A stretch of 64,000 nt of DNA from Fusibacter bizertensis. GTDB lineage: Bacteria; Bacillota; Clostridia; Peptostreptococcales; Acidaminobacteraceae. The stretch spans positions 124,001-188,000 of the forward strand of contig NZ_JARYZI010000006.1 in assembly GCF_029914245.1 (NCBI RefSeq), given 5' to 3'. The position numbers were made by a program, and so were the translations under genes. Position 1 is the first letter of the stretch. Each line of letters starts with the position of its first letter. The notes below the pieces were generated by a model. The model saw nothing but the letters and a program-made list of their open reading frames with translations. It was not told the DNA's origin and did not search any database. Of the stretch, positions 17,609 to 26,163 are shown piece after piece.

Positions 17609-18124
17609 ATGGAGCCGGGAAAAGTATTGTGGATTACTGGGTTGTCGGGAGCAGGGAAAAGTAGTGTTGCAAAGTTGCTTTATGACAAAATCAGGAGGAC
17701 TAAAAGCAATGTTGTACTATTTGATGGTGATGAGCTCCGTATAATTTTCGGAAATGATTTGGGCTATACTGAGCAAGACCGTAGAATAAGTGCAATGAGA
17801 AATTCGAGGCTATGTTCATTTCTATCTAAACAAGGAATTGATGTTGTTTGTGCAACGATTTCAATGTATGATGATTGTCGAAATTGGAATAGAGAAAATA
17901 TTGATAATTACTTAGAAATTTATCTTAAAGTGCCGATAAACGTTTTGATTGAGCGTGATCAGAAAGGTTTATATACAAGTGCAATAGATAATATTGAATC
18001 AAACGTCCTTGGCATCAATCAAAAGTTTGAAGAACCTCAAAATAGTGATTTAGTAATTGTTAATGATGGACAGCAATCTATTGAAAATATTGTAGAAAAT
18101 ATTATGAATGAGTTAAATATTTAG
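17609..18124 (+). CDS. CysC-family kinase, probable cytidine diphosphoramidate 3'-kinase (Cj1415-like)
   Basis: This 171-residue P-loop kinase would be auto-annotated as adenylylsulfate kinase. Walker A is GLSGAGKSS (11-19), followed by DGDELR (39-44), and the lid region GLY...VLGINQKFEEPQNSDLVI (120-150). In true APS kinases a conserved I-S-P-[FY]-R segment lies after the second strand; here it reads ISMYDDCRNWNRE (84-96), a divergence seen in the Campylobacter Cj1415 type. Cj1415 phosphorylates the 3'-OH of CDP-amidate in MeOPN synthesis. Genes for the other steps follow directly, and no sulfate-assimilation gene is in the window. The remaining alternative is PAPS supply for a sulfotransferase. 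Confidence 0.75.
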   Translation: MEPGKVLWITGLSGAGKSSVAKLLYDKIRRTKSNVVLFDGDELRIIFGNDLGYTEQDRRISAMRNSRLCSFLSKQGIDVVCATISMYDDCRNWNRENIDNYLEIYLKVPINVLIERDQKGLYTSAIDNIESNVLGINQKFEEPQNSDLVIVNDGQQSIENIVENIMNELNI

Positions 18125-18134
18125 GAGGTATTTT

Positions 18135-18887
18135 ATGAAAGTGAAATGGGATTATACAGAATTAGCAGAGGCATATTTAAAAAGACCGGATTATTCAAAA
18201 AAAGCAGTGGAGAAGATGCTTGAAATTTCTGGAGTTAAAAAAGGTGATCATGTTTGCGATGTTGGAGCTGGAGCAGCTCATTTAACTAAATTGCTTGCGG
18301 AAAAAGACCTAATAATTGATGCTGTTGAACCAAATGATGCCATGAGAAATAATGGTAAAATCATCACTGAAATGTATGATTCTGTTACTTGGCATGATGG
18401 AGTTGGAGAAAATACGGGACAAGAAAGTGGAAAATATAAGCTTGTAACTTTTGGTTCATCTTTTAATGTAACGGATAGAGCTTTGGCATTAATAGAGAGT
18501 GATAGAATCTTAGAAAAAGGTGGTTATTTTGCGTGTATGTGGAACCACAGAGATCTTAATGACTCTATCCAAATACAAATAGAAAATGCAATAAAATCAA
18601 GAATATCTGATTATGATTATGGATCAAGACGTGAAGATCAAACTGACATTATCGATGCAAGTGGCTTATTTGAAAAGGTACAAAAAATAGAGGGAACTGT
18701 CTTACATGAACAATCAATACAAGATTGCTTAGAAGGTTGGAAATCACATGCAACTTTATATAGACAAGCTGGTGATCAGTTTGAGAATATCATCTCGGAT
18801 ATTGAGGATATATTAAAATCATTAAATTCTGAAAAAATCATCATCCCTTATACTACGAGAATTTGGATCGCAAAAGTTAAAAAGTAG
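18135..18887 (+). CDS. SAM-dependent methyltransferase, possible phosphoramidate O-methyltransferase
   Basis: This 250-residue class I methyltransferase has the SAM-binding motif VCDVGAGAAHLTKLL (residues about 39-53), the acidic residue in AVEPND, and GGYFACMWNH as the post-III region. It sits between the CysC-like kinase and the glutamine-amidotransferase-like hydrolase, all within about 10 bases of each other. Campylobacter MeOPN loci carry methyltransferases (Cj1419/Cj1420) in the same cluster, so methylation of the phosphoramidate is the likely role. The target could instead be a sugar hydroxyl. Confidence 0.7.
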   Translation: MKVKWDYTELAEAYLKRPDYSKKAVEKMLEISGVKKGDHVCDVGAGAAHLTKLLAEKDLIIDAVEPNDAMRNNGKIITEMYDSVTWHDGVGENTGQESGKYKLVTFGSSFNVTDRALALIESDRILEKGGYFACMWNHRDLNDSIQIQIENAIKSRISDYDYGSRREDQTDIIDASGLFEKVQKIEGTVLHEQSIQDCLEGWKSHATLYRQAGDQFENIISDIEDILKSLNSEKIIIPYTTRIWIAKVKK

Positions 18888-18896
18888 GTAATTAAT

Positions 18897-19505
18897 ATGA
18901 CGAAATTTGTTGCAATTACAATGCGTGTAGATGATGTTTTATCTTATCGAGAGAGAAGAGATGCTATTGATCAAAATTGGTATGATTTTATTACTGAATG
19001 TGGTTATACACCAATTTTATTGCCCAATAAGCTTACTGTAGTCAAAGAGCTACTTTCTAGTATTCAATTGTCTGGCATTATCTTGAGTGGTGGAAATTCT
19101 TTAGTGAAATATGATGGGGATGCTCCTGAAAGAGATGAAATTGAAAGATATTGTATCAAATTTGCTGAAACAGTTAAAGTCCCCTTAATAGGAGTTTGCA
19201 GAGGAATGCAAGTAATCGCAGATTATTATGAGAACAATCTTGTTAATATACCAAATCATGTTGCAGTAAAACATCAAATCGTTGATGCTAATAACATCGA
19301 AAGGACTGTTAATAGTTATCATAATATGGGTATTGAGAGTATAAAATCACCATTAAGAATTAATGCTCAGTCAAAAGATGGATCAATTGAAAGTATTAGT
19401 CACACAATATTTCAGATAATAGGAATAATGTGGCATCCGGAAAGAGAAACACCATTTGAACTAGAAGATATTAATCTGTTTAGTAATTTCTTCAAAAATA
19501 AATAA
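18897..19505 (+). CDS. Class I glutamine-amidotransferase-like hydrolase, probable gamma-glutamyl-CDP-amidate hydrolase (Cj1417-like)
   Basis: This is a 202-residue C26-family enzyme with an intact catalytic triad: Cys101 in GVCRGMQV, and His180 and Glu182 in MWHPERE. GIILSGGNSL (60-69) forms the oxyanion strand. Family members are annotated as gamma-glutamyl-GABA hydrolases, but here no polyamine or GABA gene is near. In the C. jejuni MeOPN pathway Cj1417 of this family splits L-glutamate from gamma-glutamyl-CDP-amidate, leaving CDP-amidate for Cj1415. The cytidylyltransferase and glutamine kinase for that route are the next two genes. Confidence 0.75.
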   Translation: MTKFVAITMRVDDVLSYRERRDAIDQNWYDFITECGYTPILLPNKLTVVKELLSSIQLSGIILSGGNSLVKYDGDAPERDEIERYCIKFAETVKVPLIGVCRGMQVIADYYENNLVNIPNHVAVKHQIVDANNIERTVNSYHNMGIESIKSPLRINAQSKDGSIESISHTIFQIIGIMWHPERETPFELEDINLFSNFFKNK

Positions 19506-19531
19506 TGATTTTATCACTATAAGGAGTCAAT

Positions 19532-20257
19532 ATGAAAGCAATCATTTTAGCTGCTGGCAGGGGAAGTCGATTAGGAAATTTGACAGAAGATAAACCTAAG
19601 TGTTTTGTGCATGCAAACGGAGTACCTTTGATAATACATCAGATGAATACACTAAGGAAAGCGGGTATCCATGAAATTGCAATCGTTAGAGGATATAAAA
19701 AAGAAAGTTTTGAGTTTGAAAATGTCAAATATTTTGATAATGATAATTGGCAAAATACCAACATGGTGATGTCATTATACGAAGCAAAAGAGTGGTTAAG
19801 TTCAGACAATTGTATTATAACTTACTCGGATATATTATTTGAGGAAAATACTATTTTGAATCTTTGTAATATAGATAATGATATTGTGTTACCATATAAC
19901 TTAAATTGGCGATCATTGTGGGAACAAAGGTTTGATAATCCACTGGATGATTTAGAAAGTTTTAAGATTGATGAATTAGGTCGAATAACCGAAATTGGAA
20001 AGAAAGTAATAGATATTGATTCTCTTCAAGGTCAATATATGGGGATTATTAAAACAACTCCCAAAGGTTGGCTTGATATTAGTGTTCTTATTAACCAGTT
20101 AGATGATTCTGTTAAAAATAAAATGGATTTCACAACATTGTTAAATTTGCTAATAAATGCACAGATAGTATTGAAAGGAATGCCGTGTAATGATACATGG
20201 TATGAAATTGATAATGAGAAAGATTTGAGTGTATACCATTTACTCAATCCTAAATAG
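19532..20257 (+). CDS. Nucleotidyltransferase, probable CTP:phosphoglutamine cytidylyltransferase (Cj1416-like)
   Basis: The protein is 241 residues with LAAGRGSRLGNLTEDKPKC (6-24) and the metal-binding YSD (98-100). It looks like LicC, the phosphocholine cytidylyltransferase, and would be named so automatically. No licA/licB/licD genes are present. Cj1416 of this family couples CTP to L-glutamine phosphate in MeOPN synthesis, and the gene is flanked by the hydrolase and kinase of that route. The substrate assignment is from context. Confidence 0.72.
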   Translation: MKAIILAAGRGSRLGNLTEDKPKCFVHANGVPLIIHQMNTLRKAGIHEIAIVRGYKKESFEFENVKYFDNDNWQNTNMVMSLYEAKEWLSSDNCIITYSDILFEENTILNLCNIDNDIVLPYNLNWRSLWEQRFDNPLDDLESFKIDELGRITEIGKKVIDIDSLQGQYMGIIKTTPKGWLDISVLINQLDDSVKNKMDFTTLLNLLINAQIVLKGMPCNDTWYEIDNEKDLSVYHLLNPK

Positions 20258-20275
20258 AGATTGGAGGCTTAACAT

Positions 20276-22624
20276 ATGCAAAAGTATTCATTTAAAACAA
20301 AAGCGGAGACACTTTTCGATTTAAGTAGCTTAGTTAAGCTTTCAAATATTTTACCATTAAAAACTATTAATTATCATGATTTTAAAATAGACACAAATTT
20401 TTATATAAAAGAAATCCAGGATTTTTTTGAGGAAGATCTATTAATTGTTAGATCTTCATGTAGTAATGAAGATACTAATGAACAATCAAGTGCTGGTATG
20501 TTTGAAAGTGTTTTAAACGTTGATAAATTGAATTCAGAGATGCTAATAAAAGCAATAGAAGCAGTTTTTGCTTCATATAACACTAAAGAAGAGCAAGTAG
20601 TTTTAATTCAACCAATGTTGTCAGGCATTGCTAAATCAGGAGTAGGATTTACTTGTGACATTGATACTATTGCGCCTTACTATGTCATAAATTTCGACGA
20701 AACAGACAAAAGCGATACAATAACAAATGGTTCAAGTCGAGATTCAAAGACTTTTATTTGCTTTAAGAATAGTACGATTAAGATTCAAGACCCAAATATG
20801 AACAGCCTGATTAATTGTATTAAGGAAATTGAGTTAATATTGGGACATAAATATTTGGATATAGAATTTGGAATTGACATACATGATAATATATATATTT
20901 TTCAAGTAAGACCAATTGTTGTTAGTAGAAAAGAAAATTTTTCTAATTTACCACTTGATGTTTCCTTAAATAAAATATTTAAAAAAGTCGAAAAATTGAT
21001 GTCAAAGCACCCAAACTTATTAGGTGATAGGACTGTATTTGGCGTTATGCCGGACTGGAATCCGGCAGAAATTATTGGATTAAGACCAAAGCAATTGTCA
21101 ATTTCACTATACAAAGAATTGATCATGGATAATATTTGGGCTTATCAAAGAGATAACTATGGATACAGAAATTTAAGATCTCATCCCTTGATGGTTACTT
21201 TTTTAGGTGTTCCATTTATTGATGTAAGAGTAACCTTTAATTCATTTATTCCTAAAAATTTAAACGAAATCACATCAGAAAAATTGGCTAATTATTATAT
21301 TGAGAAATTAATTTCTAAACCAATTTATCATGATAAAGTCGAATTTGAAATTGTATATTCCTGTTATTTTGCTAATTTGAATGAGCGACTTTTGGAACTA
21401 TTAGATTATGGATTTGATAATTCTGAGTTAATAGAAATTGAATCATGTTTGTTAGAGTTAACGAATAATATAATTGATCCAGTTGAGGGGTTATATAAGA
21501 AAGACATTGAAAAATGCAAGTTGCTTGAAAAGAAATATGATGATATTACAAATAGTAATCTTTCGATTGTAGATAAAATATATTGGCTTGTTGAAGATTG
21601 CAAAAGATATGGAACGCTTCCTTTTGCAGGAGTTGCAAGGGCAGGGTTTATTGCAGTTCAATTTTTAAAATCATTTGTTGATTCTGGTATTATCACTGAT
21701 CTTGAATACAACACATTTATGAATTCTCTTAATACTATAAGTAAAGAAATGAATGAGGATTTATTGGCATTAAGCCAAGGGTCGCTTTCAAAAGAAGTTT
21801 TTTTAGATAGATATGGACATATTAGACCAGGAAGTTATGATATTATGTCATATTGCTATGATGAAAAGTTTGATAGTTATTTTTCTAAGGATCATATTTT
21901 TGAAAGACCAAGTAGTGAATTTACATTTACAATTGAGCAGGAAAAGAAGATAAATGATTTACTAATTAAAGGTGGCGTTAAAGTTAATGCTAAAGACTTG
22001 ACAACCTTTATCATCGAAGCGATTGAGGGACGAGAATATACAAAATTTGTATTTTCGAAATCACTTAGTATGTGTTTGAAGCTTGTGGAAGAATTTGGCG
22101 GAAAATATGGTATATCTAGAGAAGATTTAGCATTCGTAGATATTCACCGAATCCTTGAATTATATGCATCTTTAGATCACAGAGATGTATATGATATTTT
22201 AATGGATGATATTGTTAAAAACAAAAGAATGTATCATTATACTAAGGCTGTTAAGTTCCCGAGTTTAATTATTAGCCCAGAGGATATATATCAATTTTAT
22301 CTACTTGATGAAGAACCAAATTTTATTACTCAAAAATCAGTTACGGCATTAAAGGTTGATGAAAAAGATATTCAGGTTGGAAATATTGAAGGATTAATTG
22401 TTATGATTGAGTCAGCTGATCCAGGTTATGATTTTCTTTTTTCGAGAAATATTGGAGGATTGATTACTAAGTTTGGAGGTGCAAACTCACATATGGCAAT
22501 TAGATGTGCAGAACTTGGAATTCCAGCTGTTATAGGATCCGGTGAAAAAAATTATATTGAATGGAAAAAAGCAAATAGGATTGAAGTCAATTGCTTAAAT
22601 AAACAAGTCAAATGTTTTAATTAA
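20276..22624 (+). CDS. PEP-synthase-like phosphotransferase, probable L-glutamine kinase (Cj1418-like)
   Basis: This 782-residue protein has an N-terminal PPDK/ATP-grasp domain (VRSSCSNEDTNEQSSAGMFES, about 58-78; YIFQVRPIVVSR near 212-223), a long helical middle and a C-terminal phosphohistidine swivel domain, GGLITKFGGANSHMAIRCAE, whose catalytic His is residue 739. The PEP/pyruvate-binding C-terminal barrel of true PEP synthase is missing, so a different acceptor is expected. Cj1418 has this architecture and phosphorylates the amide nitrogen of L-glutamine, the first MeOPN step. It ends the five-gene set. ATG 20276 follows TTGGAGG. Confidence 0.78.
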   Translation: MQKYSFKTKAETLFDLSSLVKLSNILPLKTINYHDFKIDTNFYIKEIQDFFEEDLLIVRSSCSNEDTNEQSSAGMFESVLNVDKLNSEMLIKAIEAVFASYNTKEEQVVLIQPMLSGIAKSGVGFTCDIDTIAPYYVINFDETDKSDTITNGSSRDSKTFICFKNSTIKIQDPNMNSLINCIKEIELILGHKYLDIEFGIDIHDNIYIFQVRPIVVSRKENFSNLPLDVSLNKIFKKVEKLMSKHPNLLGDRTVFGVMPDWNPAEIIGLRPKQLSISLYKELIMDNIWAYQRDNYGYRNLRSHPLMVTFLGVPFIDVRVTFNSFIPKNLNEITSEKLANYYIEKLISKPIYHDKVEFEIVYSCYFANLNERLLELLDYGFDNSELIEIESCLLELTNNIIDPVEGLYKKDIEKCKLLEKKYDDITNSNLSIVDKIYWLVEDCKRYGTLPFAGVARAGFIAVQFLKSFVDSGIITDLEYNTFMNSLNTISKEMNEDLLALSQGSLSKEVFLDRYGHIRPGSYDIMSYCYDEKFDSYFSKDHIFERPSSEFTFTIEQEKKINDLLIKGGVKVNAKDLTTFIIEAIEGREYTKFVFSKSLSMCLKLVEEFGGKYGISREDLAFVDIHRILELYASLDHRDVYDILMDDIVKNKRMYHYTKAVKFPSLIISPEDIYQFYLLDEEPNFITQKSVTALKVDEKDIQVGNIEGLIVMIESADPGYDFLFSRNIGGLITKFGGANSHMAIRCAELGIPAVIGSGEKNYIEWKKANRIEVNCLNKQVKCFN

Positions 22625-22640
22625 ATAAAAGAGGTTCTAT

Positions 22641-23057
22641 ATGCTTGAAGATATACTCATTAATTTCAAAGTGAATTCAGATAACAAAGGAAAACTGGCA
22701 TTTTTTGAAGCTGTGAAAGATATTTCTTTCGAAATAAAGCGCGTATATTTTGTTTATGAGGTTCATCAAAATACAATCCGAGGCAAACATGCACATAAAA
22801 AATTAGAACAAGTACTTTGGTGTCCTTATGGTGAAATAAGCGTACTTTTAGATGATGGTAAAAATAGTCATGAAATAATACTTGATTCGCCTGAAAAATC
22901 AATTATCGTTCGCCCGGGTGTTTGGCATGAAATGAAATGGAATATTGATAACAGTGTGCTTTGTGTAGCTGCATCAGAATATTATGATGAATCCGACTAT
23001 ATTAGAGAATATAAGGACTTCATGTCATACATTGCGAAAGGATATTGGTCAAAATGA
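22641..23057 (+). CDS. dTDP-4-keto-6-deoxyglucose 3,4-ketoisomerase (FdtA/QdtA-type cupin)
   Basis: This is a 138-residue cupin of the WxcM-like family. Diagnostic is RGKHAHKK (47-54) with the paired His of the active site, followed by [12 protein letters not shown] and VRPGVWHEM. The enzyme moves the keto group of dTDP-4-keto-6-deoxyglucose to C3. FdtA gives the galacto and QdtA the gluco epimer; the sequence alone does not let me choose. It overlaps the downstream aminotransferase by four bases and works with rmlA/rmlB nearby. Confidence 0.85.
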   Translation: MLEDILINFKVNSDNKGKLAFFEAVKDISFEIKRVYFVYEVHQNTIRGKHAHKKLEQVLWCPYGEISVLLDDGKNSHEIILDSPEKSIIVRPGVWHEMKWNIDNSVLCVAASEYYDESDYIREYKDFMSYIAKGYWSK

Positions 23058-24160
23058 ATATTGAATTTAATCGTCTTGATTTGAGCTATAAAAAATATAA
23101 AGATAGATTTGATAAATCAGTGTCTGAGGTAATGACTTCTGGTTGGTATATACTTGGTAACAAAGTTAGAGATTTTGAAAATGCATTTTCCAACTTTGTA
23201 GGGGCTGAATACTGTGTGGGTCTCAATTCTGGACTTGATGCATTGATATTAGCTTTTAGAGCATTAGAAATTGGAGAAGGAGATGAAGTTATTGTTCAAG
23301 GAAATACCTATATTGCTTCAGTACTAGGTATAACTGAAAATAAAGCGATTCCTATTTTTGTGGAACCTAATGATTTCCATAATTTAGATTGCTCAAGAAT
23401 CGAAGAAAAAATCACTTCTAAAACTAAGGCGATATTAGTGGTTCATCTTTATGGACAAGCAGCAAATATGACAGAAATTATGAATATTGCTGAAAAGTAT
23501 GATCTTTATGTGATTGAGGATTGTGCACAGTCACATGGAGCAACATTTGATAGTAAAGTAACTGGAGTTTTTGGTGATATTGGTTGCTTCAGTTTTTATC
23601 CCACTAAAAATTTAGGCGCTTTTGGTGATGCAGGTGCTATTGTAACTTCAAGTACTGAGATTTATGAACGCGTTAAATTACTAAGAAACTATGGAAGTAA
23701 AATAAAATACCATAATGAGATTCAGGGGATAAATTCTAGATTAGATGAAATTCAAGCTTCAATTTTGTTGGTTAAGCTGGAACTTTTTAATGAAATGCAA
23801 GCAGAGAGAGTGAGTATTGCTCAGAGGTATTTGAGAAAAATTAGTAATATCCTAATTAAATTGCCAGAGATAGATCAGAATTGTGGACATGTTTGGCATT
23901 TGTTTGTTGTTCGATGTGAGTTCAGAAGAGAACTGATAGATTATTTGCAAAAAAAGGGGATTACGACTCAAATCCATTATCCAATTCCACCACATCTATC
24001 TGATGCATATCAATCATTAGGATATAAAATAAGTGATTTTCCCAAAACTGAATTATTTGCGAATGAAGTATTAAGTCTCCCAATTTATAACGGTCTAAGT
24101 CTTGAGGAAGTTGACTATATTATAGATGTAATTAATGATTTTGAAATAAGTGAAAAGTAG
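23054..24160 (+). CDS. DegT/DnrJ/EryC1 sugar 3-aminotransferase (FdtB/QdtB-like)
   Basis: This is a 368-residue PLP enzyme. The Schiff-base Lys lies in [15 protein letters not shown] (about residue 185) and the cofactor aspartate in [11 protein letters not shown]. It would aminate the 3-keto sugar made by the upstream ketoisomerase, giving dTDP-3-amino-3,6-dideoxyhexose. ATG 23054 overlaps the stop codon of the ketoisomerase gene (ATGA), indicating translational coupling; a TTG nine bases earlier is the alternative. Confidence 0.85.
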   Translation: MNIEFNRLDLSYKKYKDRFDKSVSEVMTSGWYILGNKVRDFENAFSNFVGAEYCVGLNSGLDALILAFRALEIGEGDEVIVQGNTYIASVLGITENKAIPIFVEPNDFHNLDCSRIEEKITSKTKAILVVHLYGQAANMTEIMNIAEKYDLYVIEDCAQSHGATFDSKVTGVFGDIGCFSFYPTKNLGAFGDAGAIVTSSTEIYERVKLLRNYGSKIKYHNEIQGINSRLDEIQASILLVKLELFNEMQAERVSIAQRYLRKISNILIKLPEIDQNCGHVWHLFVVRCEFRRELIDYLQKKGITTQIHYPIPPHLSDAYQSLGYKISDFPKTELFANEVLSLPIYNGLSLEEVDYIIDVINDFEISEK

Positions 24161-24170
24161 TGAGGTAAAC

Positions 24171-25265
24171 ATGAAAATATGCATAGCTGGTAAAAATAAT
24201 ATTGCAATTGAAATATGTAAACTAGCAATGCAATATTTCGACAAAGATGATATTTATGTTATTACAAATAGTACAGATAATGGAATTGATGGTTTTCAAC
24301 GTTCATTTTTAAAATATGCTTATAACGAACAATTAAATATTGTGAATTTAGAGTTTGTGTATTCGTTTAGTAATATGATTTTTTTATCGCTTGAATTTGA
24401 TAAACTAATTAACCCAAGCAGATTTAAATCTACTAACCTATATAATATTCACTTTTCTTTATTACCTAGTTACAAAGGAATGTACACTTCTTATTGGCCC
24501 ATTATAAATAATGAAACTTCTACAGGTGTTACTTTGCATAAAATTGACCATGGGATTGATACTGGGGAAATTATATCACAAATAGAAATTCCAATTGCTT
24601 CAAATATGAATGCAAAACAATTATACCAAGAATACATTCGAGCTGGTATAATCTTAATCCGAGATAATTTTGACAATATAATTAATGGCAACATTGTATC
24701 AAAAATTCAAAGTGCAAAAGGATCAACATATCATTCTAAAGCAAGTGTTAACTATAAAAATATTATCATTGATATGAAGCAAACTGCACACACAATTAAA
24801 AATCAAATTAGAGCTCTAAATTTTCGGGATTTTCAATTACCAAAAGTAGAAAACATACCTATTTCGCATTGTGTTATTGATAAGATTAAATCTACAAAAA
24901 AAGCTGGAACGCTAATTAGAGAAAATAAGTGGTGTTTTTATTATGCAACTATTGATTATAATATTTATCTATATAAAGACAAATTGCTAGAGATTTGTAA
25001 TTGCTGTTATGAAGGAAATGTGGAGTTATTAAAATATTTCATCATGTGTGAATATAACATGAATGAACAAGATCGCGAAGGTAATACACCACTTATCATG
25101 GCATGCAAAAAAGGTCAAATTGAAATTGTTAAATTGCTAATTGCAAATGGAGTTGAGATTTCTTTAGAGGATTATATGGGTAATAAACCATTAGATCATG
25201 CTTTTAATTTTGGTAAATCTACCAATTCTTACGAGTGCTATGACTTAATACAAAACAACATATAG
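24171..25265 (+). CDS. Sugar N-formyltransferase with C-terminal ankyrin repeat
   Basis: This 364-residue enzyme has a formyltransferase core with the N-H-D catalytic set: Asn92 and His94 in YNIHFSLLPSYKG and Asp130 in KIDHGIDTGEI. It uses N10-formyl-tetrahydrofolate. Residues about 280-350 are ankyrin-like (DREGNTPLIMACKKGQIEIVKLLIANG). The same layout is known for QdtF-type enzymes that make dTDP-3-formamido-3,6-dideoxyglucose. It follows the ketoisomerase and aminotransferase, so it should formylate the 3-amino group. ATG 24171 has GTGAGG upstream; the GTG at 24150 overlaps the previous gene. Confidence 0.83.
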   Translation: MKICIAGKNNIAIEICKLAMQYFDKDDIYVITNSTDNGIDGFQRSFLKYAYNEQLNIVNLEFVYSFSNMIFLSLEFDKLINPSRFKSTNLYNIHFSLLPSYKGMYTSYWPIINNETSTGVTLHKIDHGIDTGEIISQIEIPIASNMNAKQLYQEYIRAGIILIRDNFDNIINGNIVSKIQSAKGSTYHSKASVNYKNIIIDMKQTAHTIKNQIRALNFRDFQLPKVENIPISHCVIDKIKSTKKAGTLIRENKWCFYYATIDYNIYLYKDKLLEICNCCYEGNVELLKYFIMCEYNMNEQDREGNTPLIMACKKGQIEIVKLLIANGVEISLEDYMGNKPLDHAFNFGKSTNSYECYDLIQNNI

Positions 25266-25278
25266 GAGGGTAAGAATT

Positions 25279-26148
25279 ATGAAAGGAATAATTCTGGCAG
25301 GAGGTAAAGGTACCAGACTTTATCCAATGACTAAAGTAATATCAAAACAATTACTCCCCATTTATGATAAACCAATGATATATTATCCCCTTTCTGTATT
25401 GATGCTAGCTGGAATTAAAGAAATATTATTGATTACTTCACCTTCAGACATTCATCAATATCGCGCTCTTTTGGGTACGGGAGAGGAATTAGGGATATCA
25501 ATTGAATATGTTATACAACAATATCCTAATGGTATTGCAGAGTCGTTTATCTTAGGGGAAGATTTTATTGGTAATGAAAGTGTTTGTCTAATATTGGGTG
25601 ATAATATATTTTTTGGTCAGGATCTTGTAAGAGAATTACAAAAAAGCTCTGAAATTATCGAAGGAGCTAAAATTTTCGGATATCCTGTTAAAGATCCTTC
25701 ATCATTTGGAGTGGTAGAGTTTGATTCGGAATATAATGTAGTATCAATTGAAGAAAAACCCTTGATTCCAAAATCAAATTATGCAGTTCCAGGCTTATAT
25801 TTTTATGATAATGAAGTGATAAAAATAGCAAAGTCAGTTAGAAAATCTGAACGTGGAGAATTAGAAATCACAAGCATAAATAATCGTTATTTAGAACTAG
25901 GTAAGTTAGTTGTAGTACCTTTAAGCAGAGGAATCGCATGGCTTGATACTGGAACACCTGAAGGTATGTTAAAGGCTGCAGAATATGTCGAGACAATTCA
26001 ATCAAGACAGGGACTATATATTGCATGCTTAGAAGAAATAGCATGGCGGAAAAAATTTATCAGTGACGAGTTATTCAGAAACCTTGGTCAAAAATTGGCT
26101 ATGACCGATTATGGTAAATATATTCTTACATTATTGAATGAATCTTAA
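25279..26148 (+). CDS. rmlA: Glucose-1-phosphate thymidylyltransferase
   Basis: This 289-residue RmlA makes dTDP-glucose from glucose-1-phosphate and dTTP. The N-terminal signature ILAGGKGTRLYPMTKVISKQ (5-24), LILGDNIFFG and GTPEGMLKAAEYV are typical of the family, as is the length. It starts 13 bases after the formyltransferase gene with TAGGAGGG upstream, and feeds rmlB and then the ketoisomerase/aminotransferase/formyltransferase branch. No rmlC or rmlD is present, so dTDP-rhamnose is not the product here. Confidence 0.95.
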   Translation: MKGIILAGGKGTRLYPMTKVISKQLLPIYDKPMIYYPLSVLMLAGIKEILLITSPSDIHQYRALLGTGEELGISIEYVIQQYPNGIAESFILGEDFIGNESVCLILGDNIFFGQDLVRELQKSSEIIEGAKIFGYPVKDPSSFGVVEFDSEYNVVSIEEKPLIPKSNYAVPGLYFYDNEVIKIAKSVRKSERGELEITSINNRYLELGKLVVVPLSRGIAWLDTGTPEGMLKAAEYVETIQSRQGLYIACLEEIAWRKKFISDELFRNLGQKLAMTDYGKYILTLLNES

Positions 26149-26163
26149 TGAGGTGGTGAGTTT

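Noticed and set aside
17609-18124. Sulfate activation (APS kinase) for a sulfated glycan as the main reading
   Set aside because: Possible, but the APS-type ISP[FY]R segment is changed and four other MeOPN-type genes adjoin it. Kept as the alternative.
19532-20257. Phosphocholine cytidylyltransferase LicC
   Set aside because: No licA, licB or licD partner; context favours phosphoglutamine.
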